From Shuttleworthella satelles DSM 14600 (GTDB lineage: Bacteria > Bacillota > Clostridia > Lachnospirales > Lachnospiraceae): 64,000 nt of DNA. The stretch spans positions 186,001 to 250,000 of the forward strand of contig NZ_GG665866.1 in NCBI RefSeq assembly GCF_000160115.1. Reading direction: 5' to 3'. The notes under the pieces are model-generated. The model did no database searches and was not told the origin of the DNA. It worked only from the letters and a program-made list of their open reading frames with translations. The position numbers and the translations under genes were made by a program. Of the stretch, positions 9,553 through 17,644 are shown piece by piece. The first letter of the stretch is position 1. Each line of letters opens with the position of its first letter.

Positions 9553-10632
9553 TCAAATAACCTGCTTATAAAACCGGATCGTAAACATCGCGCCGCCGCC
9601 TTTTTCCTTCGGAATATTTTCAGCCTTAACAGTGCCGTTCTGGGCGAGAATAATCTCTCTGGCCAGGGCCAGTCCGATACCGACGCTCTGAGACGAGGCA
9701 TTCTTTCCCCGATAAAAGCGGTCGAAAATCCGCGCCTGATCCTCCAAGGAGAAGCCCTCCCCCTGATCCTGAATGACGATCCTGGCCGCAATGGGAGAAT
9801 CCTCAATGGACACACAGATCTCTTTTCCCTCCGGCGTATGCTCCATGCAATTCTTTAAAATATTGCCGACCGCCTCAAGACTCCAATCCATATCTCCAAG
9901 AAAACTGCCGTCACCAGAAATAACCAGTTTCTGTTCCTTGAGTTCCATGGGAATGCGAAGGGGCTCTGCTGCCCTTGTAAGCATTTCCCTCAGCAGAACA
10001 GGCTCTCTCTTGAACTGCACTGTCCCCGAGTCTAATTTGGCCAACTTGAGCATGGCCTCCACCAGATATTCCATGCGCAGGAGGCAGCGTCTCATCTCAT
10101 GCATTTGACGACTGCGAGATTCCATAGCGCTTTCATTCTGATCCTGCATGAGATCCATATTCATCTTCTGATTTCCTCTCATCAAAAGATCCATATTCAG
10201 ATTCAGGGCGGTCAGCGGCGTCCTCAACTGATGGGCGATATTTGCCAGAGCCCGGCTCATCTTCTGCTTCTCGATCTTTTTCTGATCCGCCTCGGTTCGA
10301 AGCTGCACCGCCATCTTCTCCAGTTCTCCTGTCAGAATCGCAAAGGCTCCCTCCTCAGAACTATCAATAGACAGACTCGATTCTCCCCGCAGAGTTCGGT
10401 CAACCAGATCACTCAGGCCGGCCAGTTCCTTATCGATAGCCCGTACATGGTGATACCAGACAAAGATCAGGACAAGGTCTCCCAAAAGCGCCAAAAGTCC
10501 AGGGAAGAAACTTCTGCTGACCAGACAGATGATAAGCAGGCTGATGGCGGATATCAGCAGCATCAGGCAGAAAGATTTTCGATTGTGTCTCCCCCGAAGG
10601 GCAAACGGGAACTCTCTTACTTCTCTCATCAT
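9553..10632 (-). CDS. Sensor histidine kinase of the intramembrane-sensing type
   Basis: A 359-residue kinase. Two membrane segments (about 21-38 and 42-60) are joined by only a few residues, so no outside sensor domain exists; such kinases usually sense through a partner transporter. A HAMP-like coiled region leads to the H-box IAHQLRTPLTAL (His134), N-box VGNILKNCMEH, G1 DQGEGFS and G2 VGIGLALAREI. Its start overlaps the end of the response regulator gene by 4 bases. With the adjacent FtsX exporter this resembles the VncRS and BceRS arrangements that respond to cell-wall antibiotics. Confidence 0.92.
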   Translation of the reverse strand: MMREVREFPFALRGRHNRKSFCLMLLISAISLLIICLVSRSFFPGLLALLGDLVLIFVWYHHVRAIDKELAGLSDLVDRTLRGESSLSIDSSEEGAFAILTGELEKMAVQLRTEADQKKIEKQKMSRALANIAHQLRTPLTALNLNMDLLMRGNQKMNMDLMQDQNESAMESRSRQMHEMRRCLLRMEYLVEAMLKLAKLDSGTVQFKREPVLLREMLTRAAEPLRIPMELKEQKLVISGDGSFLGDMDWSLEAVGNILKNCMEHTPEGKEICVSIEDSPIAARIVIQDQGEGFSLEDQARIFDRFYRGKNASSQSVGIGLALAREIILAQNGTVKAENIPKEKGGGAMFTIRFYKQVI

Positions 10633-11324
10633 TTCCCCCCAGCCGATTTTGTGGAGTCCTCCATGCGATATCCCAGTCCCCGCACCGTTCTGATCATGGT
10701 CGGGTTCTGCGGATCACTCTCAATCTTCTCCCGCAGCCGTTTGATATAGACCGAAAGCGTATTGTCATTGACATAATCGCCGGCAAAATCCCAGGCCGCC
10801 TCTAAGAGCTGACTGCGCGAGAGAATCCTGCCCCGATTCTCCAGAAAAATACCCAGAAGCCGGTATTCCATGGCCGACAAGCTAAGCTCCTGCTCTCCCT
10901 TGAAGACGCGGCCGCTGTCAAGATCGACGCGAAGATCCTGAACTCGTTCGATATTTGACTGCCTTTTTGTATGGCGAAGCACATTTCGGATGCGGGAGAC
11001 CAGCTCCCGGGGACGGAAGGGCTTGGCAATATAATCCTCTGCGCCCAGGTCAAAGCCCGTCACCACGCTGTTCTCATCCCCGGAGGCAGTCAGAAAAATA
11101 ACCGGCGTCTGATAATCTCTCTTGACCGCGTTGCAGACGGAATAGCCGCTGCCATCCGGGAGCGTAATATCCAAAAGAACCAGATCATACGGCCTCTCCT
11201 GTAATTTTTGCAGAGCCTCCTCCTGTCCCCCGGCAGAAGTCACCTGCATCTCCTGCCCCCGCAAAAAGTCTTCCAGGGATTTTACAATCGCCGGATCATC
11301 CTCCACAATCAAGACATGTATCAT
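10629..11324 (-). CDS. OmpR/PhoB-family response regulator
   Basis: A 231-residue regulator. The receiver domain has the acidic pair VEDD, the phosphate-accepting Asp52 in LLDITLPDGSG and the lysine in YIAKPF. The C-terminal winged helix includes LSAMEYRLLGIF and the recognition region SVYIKRLREKIE. The start at 11324 follows AGGGGAATGAA. It probably controls the exporter operon downstream, through the palindrome at 9345-9398 or nearby sites. Confidence 0.94.
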   Translation of the reverse strand: MIHVLIVEDDPAIVKSLEDFLRGQEMQVTSAGGQEEALQKLQERPYDLVLLDITLPDGSGYSVCNAVKRDYQTPVIFLTASGDENSVVTGFDLGAEDYIAKPFRPRELVSRIRNVLRHTKRQSNIERVQDLRVDLDSGRVFKGEQELSLSAMEYRLLGIFLENRGRILSRSQLLEAAWDFAGDYVNDNTLSVYIKRLREKIESDPQNPTMIRTVRGLGYRMEDSTKSAGGK

Positions 11325-11377
11325 TTCATTCCCCTGCTTCCTACTACCCTCATAAATCCAATTTCGTGTAATCGAAC

Positions 11378-11953
11378 TCATAAATCCAGTTTCATGTAAA
11401 TGGAAGTATCCATAGGGCTGTTGTTATAGCTTTCGATCTCATAGAAACCATACTTCTGGTAAAGATGAATCGCACTCTGCAGAAAGGGAAGGGTGTCTAA
11501 CAACATATTCTTATACCCGATCTCGCGCGCGTCCTGAATCAGTGTTTCCAGCAAAAATTCACTCAGCTTTCTCCCCCTGAATTCCGGCCTGATATAAAGA
11601 CGTTTCATCTCACAGCTGCCATCGTCTATTTTTCGCAGACCAATACAGCCTGCGATTACCCCATCGCAATAAAGCAGATACAGCCTTCCCTCCGGCATAC
11701 CGTATTTTTCTTTTAAATGCCCTGTTTCTTCTTCATAATTCTGAAGATCCAGATATTCCTGAAAAGAGGGATCATTTGCAACCAACATATTGGTGTACTC
11801 TTCAAACAGGACTCTTACTTCTTCCGGTCGGTCATATCCATATACAATCTCTATATTCACGCGATTCGTACCCTTTCCTTCTTCGTCTGAATCATCTTCC
11901 CTACTCCCCAACTCTTTATCCCATATCATCAACAGACCATCACTTACTGTCAT
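11378..11953 (-). CDS. GNAT-family N-acetyltransferase
   Basis: Up to 191 residues with the acetyl-CoA motif region CEMKRLYIRPEFRGRKLSEFLL and the C-terminal motif ALHLYQKYGFYEI-like segment (AIHLYQKYGFYEI). The substrate is unknown. The first ATG at 11953 has a weak ribosome site and adds about 31 acidic residues not expected in the fold; a GTG at 11860 behind GGAAAGGG is a likely alternative start giving 160 residues. Confidence 0.85.
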   Translation of the reverse strand: MTVSDGLLMIWDKELGSREDDSDEEGKGTNRVNIEIVYGYDRPEEVRVLFEEYTNMLVANDPSFQEYLDLQNYEEETGHLKEKYGMPEGRLYLLYCDGVIAGCIGLRKIDDGSCEMKRLYIRPEFRGRKLSEFLLETLIQDAREIGYKNMLLDTLPFLQSAIHLYQKYGFYEIESYNNSPMDTSIYMKLDL

Positions 11954-12059
11954 CCATTCACTCGACAGATTCTGAAATCAATTTCTCATCCATAACATCA
12001 CTCGCATCCTTCTTCAAATGCATCTTAGCACAAAATTTGGACATCTTGGCATAAGCTGC

Positions 12060-12088
12060 GAGACAGGTTTTCATTCTTCCTGTATGAT
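12060..12088 (+). promoter_or_regulatory. Candidate promoter of the LytTR-DUF3021 operon
   Basis: GAGACA (12060-12065) and TATGAT (12083-12088) are separated by 17 bases, 34 bases before the start. Just upstream, around 12035-12055, TTGGACATC and TTGGCATAA lie close together and could be half-sites for the LytTR protein itself. Inferred from position. Confidence 0.4.
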
Positions 12089-12121
12089 CGCATTATCAGG
12101 AGAGAGAAAGGAGCAGCTGAC

Positions 12122-12556
12122 ATGAAGGTCCGCGTTGAAATAGGCGAACAACATCAACCGCCCTATGCGGTCATCTACACAGATCGCATGACGGACGATA
12201 TACAGAAGATGATTGATCTGCTTGGAGCGAATCGCGCACCGATTCTTGCGCGAGCAGAGGATCAGAAGGTCTTTCTCCAACCGGAGGAGATTTACATGGT
12301 TCGGGTTGAGGGTGGTCAGACCGTCATTTACACCGAAAAGAAGGCTTATTTTTCCTGCGCCCGTCTCTGTGAAATCAGAGCTCAACTTGGCGCCGGATTC
12401 CTGCAGATTTCAAAGCAGACCCTGGTGAACCTCTCCTGCCTGCAGGGTCTTGAAACAGGATTCAGCGGTACCCTGCTCCTGAAACTCAGGAACGGTCTTT
12501 CGGACTATGTATCAAGGAAATATCTGCCGGACTTCAAGAAGCAGTTAGGACTGTAA
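12122..12556 (+). CDS. LytTR DNA-binding domain protein
   Basis: A 144-residue stand-alone LytTR protein with no receiver domain. The C-terminal half (about 45-144) holds the ten-strand LytTR fold with VFLQPEEIYMVRVEGG, QISKQTLVNLSCL and the final RKYLPDFKKQLG typical of this class. Such proteins regulate the operon they head together with a DUF3021 membrane partner encoded next. Ribosome site AAAGGAGCAGCTGAC. Confidence 0.92.
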   Translation: MKVRVEIGEQHQPPYAVIYTDRMTDDIQKMIDLLGANRAPILARAEDQKVFLQPEEIYMVRVEGGQTVIYTEKKAYFSCARLCEIRAQLGAGFLQISKQTLVNLSCLQGLETGFSGTLLLKLRNGLSDYVSRKYLPDFKKQLGL

Positions 12557-12615
12557 GTCCTATCCCTGGCAATCAAGAGATTCTTTGCCTCAGAGGCAAA
12601 ACAAGGAGGTTAAAA

Positions 12616-13062
12616 ATGAGTACAAATCTGAAATCTGTCTTACGCAACACGCTTGTCGCAATCGGCATCTCTGCCATCATATTCTGTATCGTCGGAGTCG
12701 CAATGGATCTCGGTTGCAAGGGCAACTTCAGCACTTCGAACTACTTCTTCACCAAGATGGCCCTCGGATCTCTTCTCATCGGACTGGGCTTTGGACTGCC
12801 GACCTTCCTCTATGAAAATGACCGTCTTCCTCTTTTCCTGCAGTCTGTCATCCATATGGGAATTGGCTGCGCTGTCATGCTGATCAGTGCATTTGCAGTC
12901 GGCTGGATCCCGATAAGCAGCGGAATCTACGCTGTAATCTTTCCTCTTCTGGGTGAACTTGCCATTGCCCTGCTGATCTGGCTTGGCTTCTATCTTCACA
13001 ACAGAAAACTGGTCAAAACCATGAATGAACAAATATCGAAAAGGACGAAAACAGAGCTTTAA
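12616..13062 (+). CDS. DUF3021-family membrane protein
   Basis: A 148-residue protein with four hydrophobic segments (about 12-33, 45-65, 72-98, 100-125) and a basic C-terminus. It matches the DUF3021 family, which nearly always follows a LytTR gene and is thought to hold that regulator at the membrane. Ribosome site AAGGAGG; it lies 59 bases after the LytTR stop. Confidence 0.88.
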   Translation: MSTNLKSVLRNTLVAIGISAIIFCIVGVAMDLGCKGNFSTSNYFFTKMALGSLLIGLGFGLPTFLYENDRLPLFLQSVIHMGIGCAVMLISAFAVGWIPISSGIYAVIFPLLGELAIALLIWLGFYLHNRKLVKTMNEQISKRTKTEL

Positions 13063-13091
13063 AACAGACTCTTTGTCGAACTCACGAAAAA

Positions 13092-13131
13092 GGACCGCTT
13101 GTGGCTCCTTTAAAGCTGCCACAAGCGGTCC
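13092..13131 (-). terminator. Rho-independent terminator between convergent genes
   Basis: Arms GGACCGCTTGTGGC (13092-13105) and its complement (13118-13131) form a 14-base stem with a 12-base loop. Read on the minus strand the stem is followed by TTTTT, so it ends the gene at 13195-14160; it may also stop the plus-strand DUF3021 message. Confidence 0.85.
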
Positions 13132-13194
13132 CTTCACGCGCAAAAGTATTGAAACCTTCCCTATGCTGCCAAATCACCACATCAACAGGCAGGA

Positions 13195-14160
13195 TCAAAA
13201 GGTGTCCTTACCTCCCATCTGTTCGAAGCTGCTGGCATTCCTGTCACTCTTAACAATATTGACAATCGCCGGAATCGCGCCAAGCGCGGAGAAGAGGTAG
13301 ACCAGTCCCAGATCCATCCAGTAACTTTTGAGATTGATATATCCTTCCTTCATGATATCCGTAAAGTAGCGGAAAGCAGTTAGGATATCCACCTCTCCCC
13401 CGGTCCATTTTGAGAAGGAAATTGCCCAGTCCAGCCGATTGGCCGCATAGACCATAAGTGCAATCACCGCAAGACTGATGACAATCCCCTTCCTGCTGAT
13501 TCGATTTCCAAGCAGTCGATAGCCTTTCAGTACGCAGAATCCCATAATAATTCCAGACAGCATGGACACATATCCCAGCTGACCCAGAAGGACAATGGAG
13601 GCCGCTCCGATCAGTGATCCTAAGAGCGCTCCGATCACGCCCCCCACGACCGTCTCTTCCTTCAGCGAATCCCTCTGATTGCGAGTTGTAATCTCACCGG
13701 CTTTCGTGGAATAACAGTCCGGGCACAGGAGCAGGAACTGATTCCCCATCCGATAATGCTCTGTCATGGTTTCTCTGCCACAGCTTTCACAGCATTCCCG
13801 ATAGCCTCTGATTCCAAGCTGTTCTGTGATGTAATCCAGAGCAGTTCGGATGTTCTCCACGCTTTTTCCCAGCGTCAGCTTCGCGCGAAGTGGAAATGAA
13901 ACCGAAAAACCCTTGACCTGCGCCCTGCCATAGAATACCTTAGAATCCTTTACGATTTCTCTGATATCTTCCTTTCTCGGCTGCATGCCGCTCTGCGACA
14001 GAGAAAAGCAGGCCATGTAGCTATAGGCATTGCTTCCATTATAGGGAACCAATCGAACGTGATAGCCGTGATATACTCCACATAACTGGCCGCTGGCCTG
14101 ATCTGCTTTTAGCCCGACCACTTCCTGAAGTCTGTCTGAAATTTTTGTTCTCGCGCTCAT
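13195..14160 (-). CDS. Membrane protein with a four-cysteine (zinc-ribbon-like) region
   Basis: A 321-residue protein of unknown function. The N-terminal 140 residues look soluble. CCESCGRETMTEHYR followed by LLCPDCYSTK (about residues 119-150) gives a CxxC...CxxC pair that would bind zinc. A glycine-zipper hairpin GGVIGALLGSLIGAASIV starts the membrane part, which has about five segments, the last near ALGAIPAIVNIV. Ribosome site AAAGGAAGTGACGA. No named family recognised. Confidence 0.7.
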   Translation of the reverse strand: MSARTKISDRLQEVVGLKADQASGQLCGVYHGYHVRLVPYNGSNAYSYMACFSLSQSGMQPRKEDIREIVKDSKVFYGRAQVKGFSVSFPLRAKLTLGKSVENIRTALDYITEQLGIRGYRECCESCGRETMTEHYRMGNQFLLLCPDCYSTKAGEITTRNQRDSLKEETVVGGVIGALLGSLIGAASIVLLGQLGYVSMLSGIIMGFCVLKGYRLLGNRISRKGIVISLAVIALMVYAANRLDWAISFSKWTGGEVDILTAFRYFTDIMKEGYINLKSYWMDLGLVYLFSALGAIPAIVNIVKSDRNASSFEQMGGKDTF

Positions 14161-14468
14161 TCGTCACTTCCTTTTCATGTTTTCTCATCCGATACAAAAG
14201 AATTCCCGTCGATCAGCCATTCTAATGATCTACTCAATCCGGTACTACAAAGATAAATTACAGATTCTTCCGCATTCATCTCTCCATTTCTATCCTTTAC
14301 CCCGATATAGCAGGACAAAAGCTAGAAAACTAAATTAAGTATAATATAATTCCATCTCCGTGCCTAGATATATTGCAACTCCAGAAACTTTTCTGTCAGC
14401 TCCGGTGCATGAAAAAACCTTCTGTCTCCATGTCTTCAGCGATTTCAGCCGACCGGCTAAATCAAATC
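14161..14468. other. Intergenic region
   Basis: About 308 bases. A TATACT-like box on the minus strand near 14336-14345 could serve the membrane protein gene at 13195-14160. No gene or repeat seen. Confidence 0.3.
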
Positions 14469-15335
14469 TCACTTCCAAACCTCATTCACCCAGAAGAGCA
14501 ATTCCCCCCTCAGGATCTCCCGATCCCTGCGGCACTCTTTGGGATGCTGCCGCTCCGTCCTGAAGATCAGCTTGTAGATCCCCGGCAAGTCCATCGCAGT
14601 CACCGCATGACTGATGTAGTCCAGCGCGACATGTCTGACCGGATAGGCAAAGGCCCTCTCCCGCAGTTCCCGCTCTATCCTGCAGGCACTCTCATAGGAG
14701 GGCCAGATCTCGTCATGCTTCGATGAAATCAAAAGAATCGGCCCCTTGATTCTGTCGACAGGAATGATTGTGTCCGGTCTGACTTCCTTGTCCCGGTTAA
14801 AGTCAATGATATGAACTTCCCATTCCCGCAAAAACGCCTTCATCACAGAAAATTTCCTGCTTTGATAAGGCGCATAGGGAATATCCCTGCCCTGATAACT
14901 CCAGCAGGAGGTTCCCGACGGCCTCCTGGACTTTCCTGCGCCTGTGAGTCCTTCGCTCACAAAGTAGGAGGGCACCCTTGCGATCACACAGGAAATCTCC
15001 GAAAACATGGACGCTGCCAGAAGAGCCATCTCACTGCCCTTGGACATCCCGTCGATGCCAATCTTCTCATAGCCCTGTCCGCGCAGCCAGCGGATGGCAC
15101 TTTCCACATACTCTATCGGAATACGAGACAGTTCCTTTGGCGTATCCTGTGTTCGAAAGAGGGCAAGAGCAAGGGCTGAAATTCCGTTATTCCGGTAGAA
15201 TTCCGCTTCTTTTCGCGTCAGACTCAGCCCTCCATTGGAGCCGGACATGACAATCAGAGCCTTCTTGTCGGAATCTCTTCCCTGATAGAAGATTCCCTCA
15301 AAGCCGTCGCTCTCTACTCTCAGATGAATCGGCAT
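14469..15335 (-). CDS. BAAT/acyl-CoA-thioester-hydrolase-type alpha/beta hydrolase
   Basis: A 288-residue alpha/beta hydrolase. The nucleophile elbow is GMSKG (about residue 97), the acid lies in SSKHDEIWPS and the histidine in YISHAV. The C-terminal domain matches the BAAT C-terminal family (bile-acid-CoA:amino acid N-acyltransferase and acyl-CoA thioesterases). The natural substrate is unknown. Ribosome site GGAGGCAGGCT. It is the intact member of a set of three in this window; the other two (24225-24917 and 45074-45895) are damaged. Confidence 0.85.
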   Translation of the reverse strand: MPIHLRVESDGFEGIFYQGRDSDKKALIVMSGSNGGLSLTRKEAEFYRNNGISALALALFRTQDTPKELSRIPIEYVESAIRWLRGQGYEKIGIDGMSKGSEMALLAASMFSEISCVIARVPSYFVSEGLTGAGKSRRPSGTSCWSYQGRDIPYAPYQSRKFSVMKAFLREWEVHIIDFNRDKEVRPDTIIPVDRIKGPILLISSKHDEIWPSYESACRIERELRERAFAYPVRHVALDYISHAVTAMDLPGIYKLIFRTERQHPKECRRDREILRGELLFWVNEVWK

Positions 15336-15457
15336 AGCCTGCCTCCAATCACACCGGACTCTCTAAATGCCTGCGAAGCGCTTGCCGTCTGCTCTTTCTC
15401 CATGTCTTCTGCTTTAAAGCACCGCGCCTACTCGAATACAGTCTCTTTCGTGCCCTG

Positions 15458-16570
15458 TCAAAAGCGATTATAGATATGCTCTGCCGAGCAGAGTACATCT
15501 TTGAGAACAATCTTCCTTCCGTCGTCAAGAATAGCCGTACCGCTCATTTTCCCGAAGACCTGATGCTGGTCAGAGCAAATGAACTTCCTGTCAATTTTGG
15601 CTCTCCTGTCGATGATCGGGACAAAATCCATCTCAAAGCGCCCGTCAGAGGACGTGTAGCGCCATTTCTCCAGATAGCGGATCGCATCTCTGCCGCCTCC
15701 GCCGCGCCGCTTTCCCTCTTTGCCCCTGTCCCGGATCGGGTCCGATCCATGGTCGCCCGGGATCAAAAACATGATATCATCCAGCTTATGAGCTGCCCCA
15801 TCCCAAAAGAGAACATTCTCACTCGCCGCTCTCGTATTCCCGAAGCCATAACCGATATTAAACCCGAAGCTGTGCCCATCCATATCACAGCTGCAGGTTC
15901 CCCAGTACCAGGTGTTCTCGTAAGTCCACACTCCTCTTCCCCAGTCCAGGGTTCCGAAATCCGTCCTGGGGTTGAATCTGTAAATCCTCCCGTCAAACAA
16001 AACCTTGCCGGAAGCACGCATGCAGTTGATTTTCTGATTGTAGTAGAAGGCGTGTTTCCGATTCCAGGGCGTGGCAATCACCATCGTATCCATGTCCGGC
16101 TCATCGAGGAATATATTGCATTTCAGGGACTTTCCATGATAGAAATTTCTGAAATTGCAGATCAGATGTCTTCGCCGTCCTCTCCCGGAGGGAAGGTTCG
16201 AAATCTCATAGGACAAAAAGAGCCTGTCATCCCGGTAGAGACAGTTCCCGCAGGAACTTGTCTCCGGCATTTTAAGCCTTCCCATAGGCAACAGGTTGAA
16301 AATGGTCTCCGTGTGCTCAAAGGGCTGATCCGTAAACTTGAGAAAACTGGCCGACTGCAGTCCCATATAACCATCATCGGACATAGTAAGGGCCAGACCG
16401 AAGTCCTTATTCAGGATCAAATAGTAATCCCACTCCTTGATCCGAAATGCCGGCGCCTTGATATCCTCCCTCCGATAGGTCTGAAGCTGCCTCCTTGACC
16501 AGCCCGGCTCGGCGATGTTTCCATAGCTATCCAAGAGATTCTGACGTCTGGTAACCTCATGATTTCTCAT
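15458..16570 (-). CDS. DUF2804 family protein
   Basis: A 370-residue protein matching DUF2804 along its length, with LLDSYGNIAEPGW at the start, the aromatic-rich NIGYGFGNTRAASEN and a C-terminal beta-rich part. The family resembles lipocalin-type barrels and has no known reaction. Ribosome site AGGGGGATAAT before the ATG at 16570. Confidence 0.85.
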   Translation of the reverse strand: MRNHEVTRRQNLLDSYGNIAEPGWSRRQLQTYRREDIKAPAFRIKEWDYYLILNKDFGLALTMSDDGYMGLQSASFLKFTDQPFEHTETIFNLLPMGRLKMPETSSCGNCLYRDDRLFLSYEISNLPSGRGRRRHLICNFRNFYHGKSLKCNIFLDEPDMDTMVIATPWNRKHAFYYNQKINCMRASGKVLFDGRIYRFNPRTDFGTLDWGRGVWTYENTWYWGTCSCDMDGHSFGFNIGYGFGNTRAASENVLFWDGAAHKLDDIMFLIPGDHGSDPIRDRGKEGKRRGGGGRDAIRYLEKWRYTSSDGRFEMDFVPIIDRRAKIDRKFICSDQHQVFGKMSGTAILDDGRKIVLKDVLCSAEHIYNRF

Positions 16571-16724
16571 ATTATCCCCCCTGAAAACGACAGCTGATCA
16601 ACATATACCCACAGCACGCGATGCTTCTTAAAAGAGCCTCCCCAATCAGCAAGGAAACCATTGATCCTTGATCATTCTCTTCCCCAGATGATCGTTCCCA
16701 TCTTTCATTATGAAAAAGAGCTTT

Positions 16725-17510
16725 CTATAGCTCCAACCCATCCTCAGGAATTACGATATCCGCGTGATAGGAATGAATATGATCATAGGCCGTCCTGTGC
16801 CAGTCATCTGTCACGCTTCCATCCTCATTTTCGAAGAAAGTAGAATTCATATAGCGGATCAGGACGAATTCGCAGGTCTTCTGGTCAAAGCCATTGCCTC
16901 TGCTGAAATCAATGACTTTCCCGGTATTTCTGGCAAGGACAGCCTCCAGAATCGGCAGTGTCAGTTCGTTGACCGGGACTTTCATATCCGGCAGGTCCAA
17001 AAATCCTCCCTTATCCTTTGTGTGAACTGTCAGATAACTCAAAGTTCCATTGGTACCGCACTTGACCCGACGGATCTCTGACAGCTTCACCTGATGCTTG
17101 GCTCCGATGAGGATACCATCCTTGATAGAAATCTCTTTCTCTGCCAGACTGAATGCAATCTTCATATTGAGACTGTCAAGATTGTCCGGAAAGCTCCGGG
17201 GCAATTTGCTCTCCGCATGGGCAATCAGAAGCGATTTGGTCTCCCTCACATTATGACATCCGTCGTCAGCAAGCACATCAGTGTGAATCTCTCCGATATC
17301 CTTTCCCTCCGAATCGCGAAAAGTCACCAGGTAATCCCGATTTGAACTACAGTATGTAAGAAGAAAAATAGAACCAAGCTCCGCAAACTTAATGTCGAGA
17401 GATTTCTTCCCGTTGGCTGACTGATATCTGACTCCCTCTCCATCAATATGCAGCTGATATTTCCTCTGGATATTGTAAGTAATTCCCCTATTTTCAAAAA
17501 CTCGCTTCAC
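16725..17510 (-). CDS. Hypothetical soluble protein
   Basis: About 261 residues, mostly predicted beta strand in two repeats (ITYNIQRKYQLHIDGEGVRY..., then EKEISIKDGILIGAKHQVKLSEIRRV...), which looks like two PH-like barrels in tandem; this is inferred from pattern only. I chose the GTG at 17510 because GGAAGGGGAAGAACA precedes it; an ATG at 17570 would add 20 residues but has no ribosome site. It follows the DUF4241 gene on the same strand. Confidence 0.6.
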   Translation of the reverse strand: MKRVFENRGITYNIQRKYQLHIDGEGVRYQSANGKKSLDIKFAELGSIFLLTYCSSNRDYLVTFRDSEGKDIGEIHTDVLADDGCHNVRETKSLLIAHAESKLPRSFPDNLDSLNMKIAFSLAEKEISIKDGILIGAKHQVKLSEIRRVKCGTNGTLSYLTVHTKDKGGFLDLPDMKVPVNELTLPILEAVLARNTGKVIDFSRGNGFDQKTCEFVLIRYMNSTFFENEDGSVTDDWHRTAYDHIHSYHADIVIPEDGLEL

Positions 17511-17644
17511 TGTTCTTCCCCTTCCCGGCCACGGTTTGCCTTTTTCTGTCAGACATAAGCCTCTTGGCATCCATAACCGGTCCGCTCTTGCTTATATCCC
17601 TCTAAAATACATCATTCTCAGGAGACTGACTCCCTTCTCTCACA

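Noticed and set aside
12640-13143. Minus-strand frame opposite the DUF3021 gene
   Set aside because: It spans the terminator and the coding strand gene and has no domain.
15476-16498. 340-codon plus-strand frame opposite the DUF2804 gene
   Set aside because: Shadow of the real gene on the other strand; no domain and no start site support.
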